Shown here in pieces: positions 33,492 through 41,555 of a stretch of 64,000 bases of DNA (position 1 is the stretch's first letter; every line of letters starts with the position of its first letter). The notes beneath the pieces are model-generated. The model worked only from the letters and a program-made list of their open reading frames with translations, was not told the DNA's origin and searched no databases. Position numbers and translations under genes: made by a program. Source of the DNA: Brucella tritici (GTDB taxonomy: Bacteria > Pseudomonadota > Alphaproteobacteria > Rhizobiales > Rhizobiaceae); the NCBI RefSeq assembly GCF_902825325.1, contig NZ_CADEAR010000015.1:1-64000 (forward strand), in the 5' to 3' direction.

Positions 33492-34415
33492 ATGAATATC
33501 CGTTTTCTGGAAACGGTGATCTGGTTGTCGGAACTGCGTAATTTCCGGGCGACGGCGGCTCGCCTCAACATGACGCCAGCGGCAATATCCAATCGTATCG
33601 GCGCGATGGAGCAGGAGCTCGGGTTCCGGCTCTTCGACCGCGATGCCCGCGACGTCAACCTGACGGCGGAAGGCGAAGCTTTTGTCGAGGGCGCGCGTGA
33701 CGTGGTTCGCCGCTACCACGATCTGGTGGAAAGCCTGAGCCCGCAGAACGGGCTTGAAGGCACGCTGAAGATCGGCATCGTTCCAAGCCTCGCCATGACC
33801 ATATTGCCGGGCATTCTCGATATTGTCCGGCAGCGCTACCCGCAAATCCGCATCTCGATCACGACCTCGTCATCAAAAGGGATCGTGCAGAAGCTGGAGC
33901 AGCGAGAGCTCGATATTGTCTTCGCCATCAAGCCCGAACCGACGTCTAATCTGCGTATCGTCGACATATGTACTTTCGGCATGTTCTGGATATCGCGCAG
34001 CAATCAGTTTCCGGGCGGGGCAGAAGACATGCTGTCCCGCGATGACCTGCTCGGCTGCAATCTCATTTCCTACGAGAGCGGTTCCTATAATTATCAGCAG
34101 ATCATCAATTATTTCTCGGAAGAACGGCTGAAAGATGCGACCGTTCACTATTCCAACTCGCTCACCACGACGATCAACATGATTTCGGCTGGGGTAGGGA
34201 TTTCGGTCATTCCACCGGTGGTGATTCAGAAAGAGCTTCGGACGGGCGAGCTACAGGTACTGAACACCAATGCCGTTTTCCCGGCGACGAGCTATAGCGC
34301 TATTTACCTGGAGAGCGCGGCAACGCGCCTGATCACGCTTGTGGCCAATATCGCCCGTGAAGCCGGACGCAATTTCAGCGGCAATTTCAGTGATAGTCTT
34401 GCTTATCAGGATTAA
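33492..34415 (+). CDS. LysR-family transcriptional regulator
   Basis: 307 residues from ATG at 33492; the longer frame starting with TTG at 33465 lacks homology. N-terminal winged helix is MNIRFLETVIWLSELRNFRATAARLNMTPAAISNRIGAMEQELG (1-44). The effector-binding domain (about 90-295) includes GTLKIGIVPSLA and LDIVFAIKPEPTS. It is encoded on the same strand just downstream of the PotABCD-like/aldolase/amidase operon, so it is a likely activator of that operon. It lies beyond a terminator and should have its own promoter. Confidence 0.88.
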   Translation: MNIRFLETVIWLSELRNFRATAARLNMTPAAISNRIGAMEQELGFRLFDRDARDVNLTAEGEAFVEGARDVVRRYHDLVESLSPQNGLEGTLKIGIVPSLAMTILPGILDIVRQRYPQIRISITTSSSKGIVQKLEQRELDIVFAIKPEPTSNLRIVDICTFGMFWISRSNQFPGGAEDMLSRDDLLGCNLISYESGSYNYQQIINYFSEERLKDATVHYSNSLTTTINMISAGVGISVIPPVVIQKELRTGELQVLNTNAVFPATSYSAIYLESAATRLITLVANIAREAGRNFSGNFSDSLAYQD

Positions 34416-34426
34416 GGCGGTTTCCC

Positions 34427-35221
34427 TTATGCCGGATCCAGGTTCTGGACGGGCATATCCTCGCAATAAATGCTGATGATCTCTTCGGCGACCAGGCGCT
34501 GCAATTCCCACAGATTGCGGTCGCGAATGCCTTTTTCTTCCAGATGCTTGACGGTGAGATAGAGATATTCGGCGCAGGAACCCATATGTCCGCAGGCGCG
34601 CGCGAGCAGTCGGGCCACCGACGTCAGAGGCAATTTATCCGAAAGCCTGTCTCCGCGCGGCCCAGCCCAGAAAACGAGCGCACGCACAGGCCCATCTTCG
34701 GTGTCGACTGACACCCAGCGAATGGAATAGGCATCGTCAATCGAATTGATTTCGCGCCGGATCATTCTGCGCAATTGTCCGAGGCGGTCCTCGTCGGACA
34801 GCCGAAAAACAATTCCTTTGCAGCTACCGCCCGGTCGCAGCGCCAGCATGAGGCCGGGCTGTGCCATCGTTGCGCGCCAGCGCGTTAGCCGAAGGCAGAA
34901 TGAACGGTGCCAGCCGTTCGCAGTTCCGGCGCGCGAGTCCACCGCATCGAAATCCGGTTTCCAGATCAAGGAACCATAGGCAAAAACCCAAAGCGGATCG
35001 CCTCCTGCTTCGTGAAAGAGTTGATCGGCCAGTTCCTCGACCTCATTATCGGTGATCGATGCACGGCTCGGATCGGGACCGCGATCAACTTCAAGCCGAA
35101 GGCTCAGCGAAACGAGCTCCTCGGTCAAAGCCATCCGGGATATATCGGCAGAAGGCACGGCGTATTCTGGCTGATCGTAATTCTTGGTCATTCTTTCACG
35201 GCAAAGCATGTTCATGGGCAC
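34427..35221 (-). CDS. ChaC-like gamma-glutamylcyclotransferase
   Basis: 264 residues from GTG at 35221; several downstream ATGs (MNML, MTKN) are alternative starts and the true one is uncertain. ChaC family, which degrades glutathione to 5-oxoproline and Cys-Gly in the cytosol. The core motif is WVFAYGSLIWKPDF (the YGSL substrate loop), then RSFCLRLTRWRATMAQPGLMLALRPGGSCKGIVFRL. The active-site Glu region is not confidently seen, though RREINSIDDAYSIRWV lies where related proteins place it. About 75 non-conserved residues precede the core, longer than most ChaC proteins. The start lies six bases after a small coiled-coil gene, implying co-transcription. Confidence 0.82.
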   Translation of the reverse strand: MPMNMLCRERMTKNYDQPEYAVPSADISRMALTEELVSLSLRLEVDRGPDPSRASITDNEVEELADQLFHEAGGDPLWVFAYGSLIWKPDFDAVDSRAGTANGWHRSFCLRLTRWRATMAQPGLMLALRPGGSCKGIVFRLSDEDRLGQLRRMIRREINSIDDAYSIRWVSVDTEDGPVRALVFWAGPRGDRLSDKLPLTSVARLLARACGHMGSCAEYLYLTVKHLEEKGIRDRNLWELQRLVAEEIISIYCEDMPVQNLDPA

Positions 35222-35227
35222 GTCGCC

Positions 35228-35506
35228 TCAGATACTCGCATTTTTGCGCATATCATCAAGCTGTCGCAATGATGAAAATAACGATTCCCGGTCGCGCAGA
35301 TGCTCTTCGTAGAGAGACACGAAAATGGAATTCGTCGTTACATGCGGCTCAGGCGCGGATTGCGCCCGTCGCAAGCTGTTGTTAGCCTTGCGCTTGGCAT
35401 CTTCGACTTTGGCCTGCAATTCTTGAAGCCTGCCGGGATTGCCAAACGCACGAACTCCGCCTTCCGGTGCGCCCGAGGCGACTGTATTCGATGTCGAGTG
35501 GATCAT
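35228..35506 (-). CDS. Small coiled-coil protein, unknown
   Basis: 92 residues from ATG at 35506, nine bases after TTGGAG; an in-frame ATG at 35515 overlaps that site. The central segment LQELQAKVEDAKRKANNSLRRAQSA is a predicted amphipathic coiled coil, and the C-terminus LFSSLRQLDDMRKNA is charged. No signal peptide, membrane helix or known family. It is translationally close to ChaC (six-base gap). Coding character (regular codon usage, tight spacing) suggests it is real; function unknown. Confidence 0.55.
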   Translation of the reverse strand: MIHSTSNTVASGAPEGGVRAFGNPGRLQELQAKVEDAKRKANNSLRRAQSAPEPHVTTNSIFVSLYEEHLRDRESLFSSLRQLDDMRKNASI

Positions 35507-35787
35507 GGTCTGCATCTCCAATGGCAAGATATAGAGCTGATCGTGGCGTCTGTTTATGATATAATGATGTTATAAAATGTACTAAATTACATTCTTGTGA
35601 TGTTGTGTTTCGGGCATTGTTTTTAAGAATAATTCTATTTCTTGCTGATCAAATTTTTAGCACTATCAGGGCGTTGGAAACGAGGCATTCAATGCCAAAA
35701 CATCCAGTGAATGCGGAAAATAAGCATGGCGGCGCTACATCCGAATAGATTCCGGGCGCGCAGATTTTGGGCCTTGAGAGCGGGATA

Positions 35788-35958
35788 TCAATCAGCGTCG
35801 TGGTTCATGAACGGCAGCATATCGACCGTGTCGATAGCCGTTGGCTCGACAGGCTTGCCGTCTGGCTTGGCGAAAATCATCACCGCAAAGCAGTAGATCA
35901 AAAACACCGCCACACCGATAGCTAGCAGGCTGGCAAATATGAGTGGCCAATCAAACAT
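35788..35958 (-). CDS. Small single-pass membrane protein, 56 aa
   Basis: 56 residues from ATG at 35958. A single strong membrane helix WPLIFASLLAIGVAVFLIYCFAVMIFA (4-30) is followed by a hydrophilic tail with KPDGKPVEPTAIDTVDMLP. The longer upstream frame overlaps the NUDIX promoter and lacks coding character. It is divergent from the NUDIX gene. It has no recognised family; it could be an accessory subunit of a membrane complex. Reality is supported by the clean helix-plus-tail design, not by homology. Confidence 0.5.
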   Translation of the reverse strand: MFDWPLIFASLLAIGVAVFLIYCFAVMIFAKPDGKPVEPTAIDTVDMLPFMNHDAD

Positions 35959-36068
35959 GCCCAACACCTTGGCGCAGTTTGCGCGCCAACTCAACAGTCT
36001 GTTGCGATAGGAAAGCCTCAACGCTAGCCTGTCGGAAAAGAACGACGAATTTTTATTGGGGGGACGCA

Positions 36069-36611
36069 ATGTCCGAAATTAAAACACTGGGGTCCAGGCA
36101 GGTTTATGAAAATCGTTGGATGAAGGTTCGCGAGGATCGCATCGTTTATCCGGACGGCAGTGAAAGCATTTATGGCGTCGTTGAGAAGAACGATGCGGCG
36201 ATGATTTTCGCGATGGACGACGAGGACGGCGTCTATCTGGTGGAGCAGTTCCGCTATCCGGTCGGGAACCGCTTCTGGGAACTTCCGCAAGGAGCGTGGC
36301 AGGAGCAGGCGGATGTCGATCCATTGGTTCTGGCTCGCGGAGAGTTGCGAGAGGAAACCGGGCTGACTGCTGCGGACATGGTCTATCTTGGCGAGACTTA
36401 CGAAGCCTATGGTTTTGCAGCCAACAAGTGCCACATCTTTCTCGCCACAGGGCTACAGATGGGGAAGCCCAGTCTTGATGCCGAAGAGCAGGGGCTGATC
36501 TGCCGCCGCTTTTCTATCGGGGAAGCAATAGAGATGATCCTTCGCGGCGATATCAAAGATGCCTGTACAATCGCTGCCTTCGGGCTTTTGAGCCTGAAAG
36601 GGATTATCTGA
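36069..36611 (+). CDS. NUDIX hydrolase with atypical box
   Basis: 180 residues from ATG at 36069, preceded by GGGGGGAC. It is an ADP-ribose pyrophosphatase-like NUDIX protein with YLVEQFRYPVGNRFWELPQGAW and the helix ARGELREETGLTA. Compared with the canonical GX5EX7REUXEEXGU box, the first Glu is not at the expected place. There are two extra residues, and the Arg of the RE pair is Gly, while the core metal-binding ELREETG is kept. It probably cleaves a nucleoside diphosphate linked to X. The MSEIKTLGSRQVYENRWMKV opening resembles the NudF/ADPR group. No operon partner on its strand. Confidence 0.85.
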   Translation: MSEIKTLGSRQVYENRWMKVREDRIVYPDGSESIYGVVEKNDAAMIFAMDDEDGVYLVEQFRYPVGNRFWELPQGAWQEQADVDPLVLARGELREETGLTAADMVYLGETYEAYGFAANKCHIFLATGLQMGKPSLDAEEQGLICRRFSIGEAIEMILRGDIKDACTIAAFGLLSLKGII

Positions 36612-36645
36612 AACAACCACATGGATGCAGCCACACCCACTGAAA

Positions 36646-36744
36646 TCAGAGGGGCAGTCTCCAAAGCAGATATAAGCCCACGACTGTCGGCACGATAACG
36701 CCGAACCAGAGCCATGTCTGGTCCGTCAGCAAAAATCGCGTCAT
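36646..36744 (-). CDS. Micro membrane protein B, 32 aa
   Basis: 32 residues: a short polar start MTRFLLTDQTW, then a membrane helix LWFGVIVPTVVGLYLLW and a basic end RLPL. The ATG at 36744 overlaps the stop of the 30-residue ORF before it (ATGA), implying coupled translation. No family known. Size, a single helix and the paired arrangement resemble accessory peptides of membrane complexes. Inference from sequence design only. Confidence 0.5.
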   Translation of the reverse strand: MTRFLLTDQTWLWFGVIVPTVVGLYLLWRLPL

Positions 36745-36833
36745 TTCTTGTGGGTCTCGATCCAGGTAATGCCGAAGACGACAGCGCTGACGGCCAGGAT
36801 CGCTGTTATCTCAATCCAAAAAATCAACTGCAT
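36741..36833 (-). CDS. Micro membrane protein A, 30 aa
   Basis: 30 residues: MQLIFWIEITAILAVSAVVF, then GITWIETHKK, a single membrane helix with a basic C-terminus. A textbook GGAGGA ribosome-binding site lies 7-12 bases before the ATG at 36833, much better than expected by chance. The stop overlaps the start of micro protein B. It is divergent from the GntR gene, sharing the intergenic region with the 30-bp palindrome at 36899-36928. Function unknown. Confidence 0.55.
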   Translation of the reverse strand: MQLIFWIEITAILAVSAVVFGITWIETHKK

Positions 36834-36898
36834 GGCGATGTCCTCCAGCATGGTTAACAAACAACTAATGAAAAGGTTCATTCATAGGGGCGTTCGTT

Positions 36899-36928
36899 GA
36901 CATAGTGACATCATGATGTCACTATGTC
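36899..36928. promoter_or_regulatory. Perfect 30-bp palindrome, GntR operator candidate
   Basis: Left arm GACATAGTGACATCA and its exact reverse complement, centred at 36913.5, three bases before the GntR start codon. A TTGACA -35-like hexamer (36897-36902) overlaps its left end. The site would block transcription of GntR and probably of the divergent micro-protein pair. Confidence 0.8.
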
Positions 36929-36931
36929 TGA

Positions 36932-37675
36932 ATGAAAATCACACAAGATCATGCTCCTCTCTATGCCAGGGTAGAAACATCGCTGGCAGACGATATTGCA
37001 GCCGGTATTTTGCCGACTGGAAGTCAGCTTCCTCCGGAAGATCGTCTGATTGAACGCTTTGGTGTCAGCCGGACGACTGTTCGCAAGGCTGTCGAGAATC
37101 TGGTGGCGCGGGGCCTCGTCGAAATCCGCCGCGGCAAGGGCACGTTCGTCGCTCAACCCAAGGTCACTCAGGAATTGACGGAGTTGACCGGGTTCGTCGA
37201 AGACATGCAGGCGCTTGGTCGGGCCGCGACGGCGCAACTGCTCGACAAGGAGATTGTGCCTGCCGATGCAGATGTTGCACGGCAGCTTGCTCTGCCGTCC
37301 GGAGCTCTGGTCATGCGAATTCGGCGTGTCCGGCTTGCCGACGGCGTCGCCATGTCTTTGGATGAAACATACCTGCCGCGTGAAATCGGTGAGAAGATTG
37401 TCACACACGATCTGGACGTCGAGCCGATCTTCACACTGCTTGAAGACAGATATGATTTGCCCCTTGTCGAAGCGGAGTATCGGCTGGAGGCTGTCAGCGC
37501 TGCTCCGGACGTTGCAGCGGCCCTCGGGGTGAAGCCCGGCAGCGCTGTTTTTCTGATCGAGCGTACATCCTTCACTGAAGGACATCGGGCGATAGACTAT
37601 GAAAAGCTCCATTATCGCGGAGACCTCATCAGCTTCGTCACTCGCCTGGCCCGGCGACCACGCGATCGCAAGTAG
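36932..37675 (+). CDS. GntR/HutC-family regulator
   Basis: 247 residues. N-terminal GntR winged helix: LYARVETSLADDIAAGILPTGSQLPPEDRLIERFGVSRTTVRKAVENLVARGLVEIRRGKGTFVA (about 10-75). The C-terminal UTRA effector domain (about 95-240) has GALVMRIRRVRLADGVAMSLDETYLP and a final IDYEKLHYRGD. The start codon follows the palindrome by three bases with no Shine-Dalgarno, so the mRNA may be leaderless or nearly so. Six bases downstream begins a TauE-type exporter gene, its presumed target. Effector unknown; HutC relatives sense organic acids, phosphonates or sugars. Confidence 0.9.
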   Translation: MKITQDHAPLYARVETSLADDIAAGILPTGSQLPPEDRLIERFGVSRTTVRKAVENLVARGLVEIRRGKGTFVAQPKVTQELTELTGFVEDMQALGRAATAQLLDKEIVPADADVARQLALPSGALVMRIRRVRLADGVAMSLDETYLPREIGEKIVTHDLDVEPIFTLLEDRYDLPLVEAEYRLEAVSAAPDVAAALGVKPGSAVFLIERTSFTEGHRAIDYEKLHYRGDLISFVTRLARRPRDRK

Positions 37676-37680
37676 GTGGG

Positions 37681-38538
37681 GTGGAAATGCTGGCTTTATG
37701 GTTGTTTTCGGCCGCTTTTGGCGCAAGCGCACTTGGCGGTGTGCTGGGCATGGCAAGCGGCATCTTCATCGTACCGGCGCTCACGCTCTTTTTTGGCGTG
37801 GACATTCATGTCGCTATCGGTGCGAGCATCGTTTCGGTCATCGCATGTTCCTGCGGCAGCGCGGCTCCGCTGCTGAAGAGGCGACTGACCAACATCCGGC
37901 TTGCGATTGTTCTGGAGACGGCGACCACCTTCGGTGCGCTGACCGGCGTGTTTCTGATCGGGATCGTTTCGACTTCAGTTCTGTACGGTCTGTTCGCAGC
38001 CATTCTGGTGCTTTCCGCCAAGCAGATGCTGGTGCGACGGCGCGAGGAAATGAGTTCAACCGCGCCCGTTGCGACGAGCCTTGCCACAAGCCTTCGGCTG
38101 CATTCCAGCTTTCCCGATCCGGCATCGGGGCAGGAGGTGCATTATCGGGTCGGGCATGTTCCGCTGGGCATGGCGCTGATGTATGGGGCGGGACTGGTCT
38201 CGGCGCTTCTGGGCATTGGCTCGGGCGTTCTCAAAATACCGGCGATGGACACTGCCTTGAAACTACCCATCAAAGTCTCGTCCGCCACCTCCAATTTCAT
38301 GATCGGGGTCACAGCTGCCGCGAGCGCCAGCGCTTATTTTGTTCGGGGCGACATCGATATCGGGATCACGGGCCCGATTGCGCTCGGCTCGGTGATCGGC
38401 GCGCTGGTCGGTGCCCGGCTGCTGATGAGCCTTCCGGCGGAAAAGCTGCGTGTCTTCTTCGTCGTGGTCCTTCTCATACTCGCGGTACAGATGCTTTTGA
38501 GCGCTTTCGGTATTGAAATCATTGGGGGTTCGAAATGA
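37681..38538 (+). CDS. TauE/SafE-family anion exporter
   Basis: 285 residues (GTG at 37681 or ATG at 37687), with about eight membrane helices in two related halves typical of TauE/SafE: GGVLGMASGIFIVPALTLFFGVDIHVAIGASIVSVIACSCGSA and the matching second half GLVSALLGIGSGVLKIPAMDTALKLPIKVSSATSNFMIG. The family exports sulfite, sulfoacetate or other organosulfur or organic anions. It is cotranscribed with an upstream GntR regulator and overlaps the DUF1634 gene by four bases. The substrate is unknown. Confidence 0.88.
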   Translation: MEMLALWLFSAAFGASALGGVLGMASGIFIVPALTLFFGVDIHVAIGASIVSVIACSCGSAAPLLKRRLTNIRLAIVLETATTFGALTGVFLIGIVSTSVLYGLFAAILVLSAKQMLVRRREEMSSTAPVATSLATSLRLHSSFPDPASGQEVHYRVGHVPLGMALMYGAGLVSALLGIGSGVLKIPAMDTALKLPIKVSSATSNFMIGVTAAASASAYFVRGDIDIGITGPIALGSVIGALVGARLLMSLPAEKLRVFFVVVLLILAVQMLLSAFGIEIIGGSK

Positions 38539-38858
38539 AACCTGTCGAAGATTCCGGGCGTCGGGACGGGGCCGTCGCGACACTGCTCTGGTACGGTTCA
38601 TGGCTCGCCTCTGCCCTGATCGCAGTCGGTGTTGCGATAATGGAAGTTGAACCATTACAGGCGGTGTTTTCGCTTTCCTTAAGCGGCTATGACATCGTGA
38701 AAGCCGGTATTGCGATATTCATTCTCCTGCCGATCACCCGCGTTGTGCTGGTGATATATCTTTTCCTGCGTGAGCGTGACTACGTCTACGCCGTCATTGC
38801 GGCGCTCGTTCTAACGATCATCCTGACCGGCATTGTTCTGGACTTTGGCCCAGTTTAG
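38535..38858 (+). CDS. DUF1634 membrane protein
   Basis: 107 residues, three membrane helices (about 17-36, 54-78, 86-104). DUF1634 proteins are commonly encoded beside TauE/SafE exporters, and here the ATGA overlap shows tight coupling. It is probably a small partner subunit of the exporter. Its stop codon TAG is the first bases of a repeat element. Confidence 0.82.
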   Translation: MKPVEDSGRRDGAVATLLWYGSWLASALIAVGVAIMEVEPLQAVFSLSLSGYDIVKAGIAIFILLPITRVVLVIYLFLRERDYVYAVIAALVLTIILTGIVLDFGPV

Positions 38859-38955
38859 AGCGCATCCCCAAAAGTGTGAGACGATATTCGGAAAAGATGC
38901 GCGTAAAAACAGGCACTTAAAGCGCCGATCTGATTCTTTCAGATAGGCACTCTAA
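38855..38955. repeat. Dispersed palindromic repeat, copy 6
   Basis: TTTAGAGCGCATCCCCAAAAG, then ATATTCGGAAAAGATGCGCG, a CGATCTGATTCTTTCAGAT hairpin and a CACTCTAAA end. Same layout as copy 2. Its first TAG is the stop codon of the DUF1634 gene. Confidence 0.8.
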
Positions 38956-38989
38956 ACTCTGGCAATGGCGATACCCCGTCACGCTCTGC

Positions 38990-39922
38990 TCACAGGGTCC
39001 GCGATGCTGCCGCAATCGAGCTATCACGGATGTGCGCGGCATTTCGATATGCACGCGGAGTGAGCCCCGTCTCCAATAAGAAATAACGATTGAAATTGGA
39101 CAGATTGTTGAAGCCGGCTTCAAAACAAATATCGGTTATTGCGAGATCTGTTTCTACCAACAAGGTTCGTGCTCGCCACACTCGAACGGAACGGCTGTAG
39201 GTCGAGAAGGTCATGCCTGTTAGTCGCTTGAAAGCGCGGGAGAAAGACGCCGTGTCCAACCCGACAGCTTCGGCAACATCCTGCATCTGGCGATCGGGAT
39301 TTGATTGCAGAATCTGGATAGCCTGATCAATACGCCGATGCCGTTTATCGGAGGCTTCGCTGTAGAGCGATACGAAATGCTCGCTTGCCAGGGGCCGCTT
39401 TTGCTCAGCGCTGTCAATCGCATTTAATATTTCAAGGAAAAGGCCAAGGCCTGCTGCATCCGACTGCCGGTGCAGTGACAATATCATTTCCCCTATGTCG
39501 AGCGCCTCCTGACCTGCGATTTCGATCCCCCGGCGGGATAATTGTTTCAGGCGATGCAGCACTTCGAATTCGGGGCAGACAGACCGAACCTGAATAAGTG
39601 CGTCGGCATTGAACTGAAGCACGAGATCACGGCCCGGAATAGATGTCGCGCCTGGCGTGATCCAGTTGTGGGGCAGATTGGTTCCGGTAAGAACGAGATG
39701 GCCAGGCTGGAATGGTCCCACGTAATCGCCAACATAAGCCAACCCTTGTGCGTGAGGAATATAATGGATTTCCCACTCCGGATGATAGTTCCAGATACAT
39801 ATCGGATTGGGATAGTCGTCGCGGCGAATGAGATAGGATTTTCCACCCGGTAGGGTGATGCGCTCTCGTGTGGCGGCATAGGCGTTCGGGAGAGCGGAAG
39901 AAAATTCCGATGATAAAACCAT
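38990..39922 (-). CDS. AraC-family transcriptional regulator
   Basis: 310 residues. N-terminal cupin-like sensing domain (about 25-120) with WNYHPEWEIHYIP and FQPGHLVLTGTNLPHNW. C-terminal double helix-turn-helix (about 205-300): DRQMQDVAEAVGLDTASFSRAFKRLTGMTFSTYSRSVRVWRARTLLVETDLAITDICFEAGFNNLSNFNRYF. It is divergent from the sugar ABC operon starting at 40073 and probably activates it in response to the imported sugar or polyol. Confidence 0.9.
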   Translation of the reverse strand: MVLSSEFSSALPNAYAATRERITLPGGKSYLIRRDDYPNPICIWNYHPEWEIHYIPHAQGLAYVGDYVGPFQPGHLVLTGTNLPHNWITPGATSIPGRDLVLQFNADALIQVRSVCPEFEVLHRLKQLSRRGIEIAGQEALDIGEMILSLHRQSDAAGLGLFLEILNAIDSAEQKRPLASEHFVSLYSEASDKRHRRIDQAIQILQSNPDRQMQDVAEAVGLDTASFSRAFKRLTGMTFSTYSRSVRVWRARTLLVETDLAITDICFEAGFNNLSNFNRYFLLETGLTPRAYRNAAHIRDSSIAAASRTL

Positions 39923-40072
39923 GATACTGCACCATGTAAGGCATCATAATGTCAAAATAGTATCAATTATTGACGGAAAACAAACTAGTCCCTTCTCGCT
40001 GTTTTTACAAAATTCAAACGACAGGATGCGGGGAAGAGGAGCATCCGGTGGGAACATAATTGGGAGGATGAC

Positions 40073-41323
40073 ATGCTACGTATAATCTTGCGTACCGGTT
40101 GCGCTATCATCGCGCTCACTGCCGCTTCCAGCGCTTTGGCGGCTGCGGTCTGCAGCAAGGATGTAAGAGTCCTGGCGCAGCCGCGTGACGGTCTTACTTT
40201 GCTGGAAGACTATGTGGACGAGTTTGAAGAACTCTCCGGTGCCGGTTTCGAAATCAGCTATCTGAACGAGAATGACCGCCGTGCCAAGTCGCAGGCGGAC
40301 GCATCGACCGTGGGCAGCTACAATGTCTACTATGTTGATGAGGCTAATCTCGCCTTGTTTGCTTCGTCGGGCTGGATCGTTCCGCTCGAGGGTTTTTACC
40401 CCAAGGAATATGATTACGACGATTTCGATGCAGGCATGCGCGCGGCTGCCACATATGACGGCAAGCAGTGGTTCGCACCTGTTCAGGGCGGTGGTGACCT
40501 GATGGTCTATCGTACCGATCTGCTCGAAAAGGCAGGCATCCAGCCGCCCAAGACCTGGGACGAATACAAGACCGCTGTCGCCAAGTTGCATGACCCGGAG
40601 AACGGCGTCTATGGAACTGCACTGCGTGGACAGCGCGGCTCGGGTGCCAATGTCTGGCGGTGGATGCCGTTGTTCAAGGCAAACGGCGGCGAATGGTTCA
40701 AGGATGGCAAGCCCGCTTTCAACTCGGACGCAGCAGTAAAGGCGACCCAGGAATATCTCGATCTTTTCAAGTATTCTGCTCCGGGCACACAGACAGGCTC
40801 CTGGGATGAATCCACCGGTGCGTTCCGGGCAGGCAAGGTAGCAATCATTATTGAATCGGCTCCCCTGGGCGGCATGTCGGTAGATAAGGCACAGAGCCAA
40901 GTCGCAGACAAGGTTGCCTTTGCGGTTCCGCCCACGCCGCTTCCGGGGGCTGGTTACGCACATGGCTTTGCAATTGCGTCAAAAGCCAATGCGACGGACG
41001 AGGATAAGGCTTGCGCCGGGCTTTTTGTAGCCTGGGCCACCTCAAAGGAGCAGGAGGCCCGTCGTTTGGCTGCAGGTCAGCCGGGCGAATTGACCCGCAC
41101 CAGCACCTATCAAAGCCCGAAATATGCCGAGACCTTCGGACAGAACCTTGCAGATGCGATGGCCGCTACCGGCGAGCGCACAACAGTTACTTTCTGGCAG
41201 GACGCGCGCTGGCAGGAACTGGGAAATCAGTGGGGTATCATGCTGGAAGAACTTATCACCGGCAGCCGTAAGGATATCAAGTCGACGCTCGACGAGCTTC
41301 AGTCATTCGCTGAGAAACTCTAG
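40073..41323 (+). CDS. ABC sugar-binding protein (family 1)
   Basis: 416-residue periplasmic binding protein of the carbohydrate (MalE/UgpB-like) type. The signal peptide MLRIILRTGCAIIALTAASS ends near ALAAAV. Family features are the N-terminal DYVDEFEELSGAGFEISYLNENDRRAKSQADASTVGSYNVYYVDEANLALF, GDLMVYRTDLLEKAGIQPPKTWDEY and the C-terminal TFWQDARWQELGNQWGIMLEELI. The ATG follows a GGGAGGAT ribosome-binding site. It is divergent from the AraC regulator and leads an operon with two permeases, a polyol dehydrogenase and an ATPase. The ligand is probably a sugar alcohol, given the dehydrogenase. Confidence 0.9.
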   Translation: MLRIILRTGCAIIALTAASSALAAAVCSKDVRVLAQPRDGLTLLEDYVDEFEELSGAGFEISYLNENDRRAKSQADASTVGSYNVYYVDEANLALFASSGWIVPLEGFYPKEYDYDDFDAGMRAAATYDGKQWFAPVQGGGDLMVYRTDLLEKAGIQPPKTWDEYKTAVAKLHDPENGVYGTALRGQRGSGANVWRWMPLFKANGGEWFKDGKPAFNSDAAVKATQEYLDLFKYSAPGTQTGSWDESTGAFRAGKVAIIIESAPLGGMSVDKAQSQVADKVAFAVPPTPLPGAGYAHGFAIASKANATDEDKACAGLFVAWATSKEQEARRLAAGQPGELTRTSTYQSPKYAETFGQNLADAMAATGERTTVTFWQDARWQELGNQWGIMLEELITGSRKDIKSTLDELQSFAEKL

Positions 41324-41417
41324 AGCATTGCCGGCAAAAGTGCGAAGCGGTTTTGCGTAGGATAATGTGGCGAAACAAATAGTTAGAGCGGCTCCGTTTT
41401 AACTGGAACCGCTCTAG
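41321..41417. repeat. Dispersed palindromic repeat, copy 7
   Basis: TAGAGCATTGCCGGCAAAAG, GCGGTTTTGCGTAGGATAATG, AACAAATAGTTAGAGC, then hairpin AGAGCGG / CCGCTCTAG. It provides the stop codon of the binding-protein gene and separates it from the permeases, where it may also reduce expression downstream. Confidence 0.75.
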
Positions 41418-41555
41418 GTGCCGTGCGTTCGGGGCGGTTTCATTGCCCATATTGGTCGAAACCGCCCCGCCTCCCAAGATGGATTCTGCCCTGGAAGCCA
41501 GGCGTGCCTCACGGTGCAGGCCGTTTTAGTCATCGCCTTCAGACAAGGAATGTTC

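Noticed and set aside
35711-35896. 61-codon plus-strand frame near the small membrane protein
   Set aside because: Overlaps the minus-strand membrane protein; no ribosome-binding site and irregular composition.
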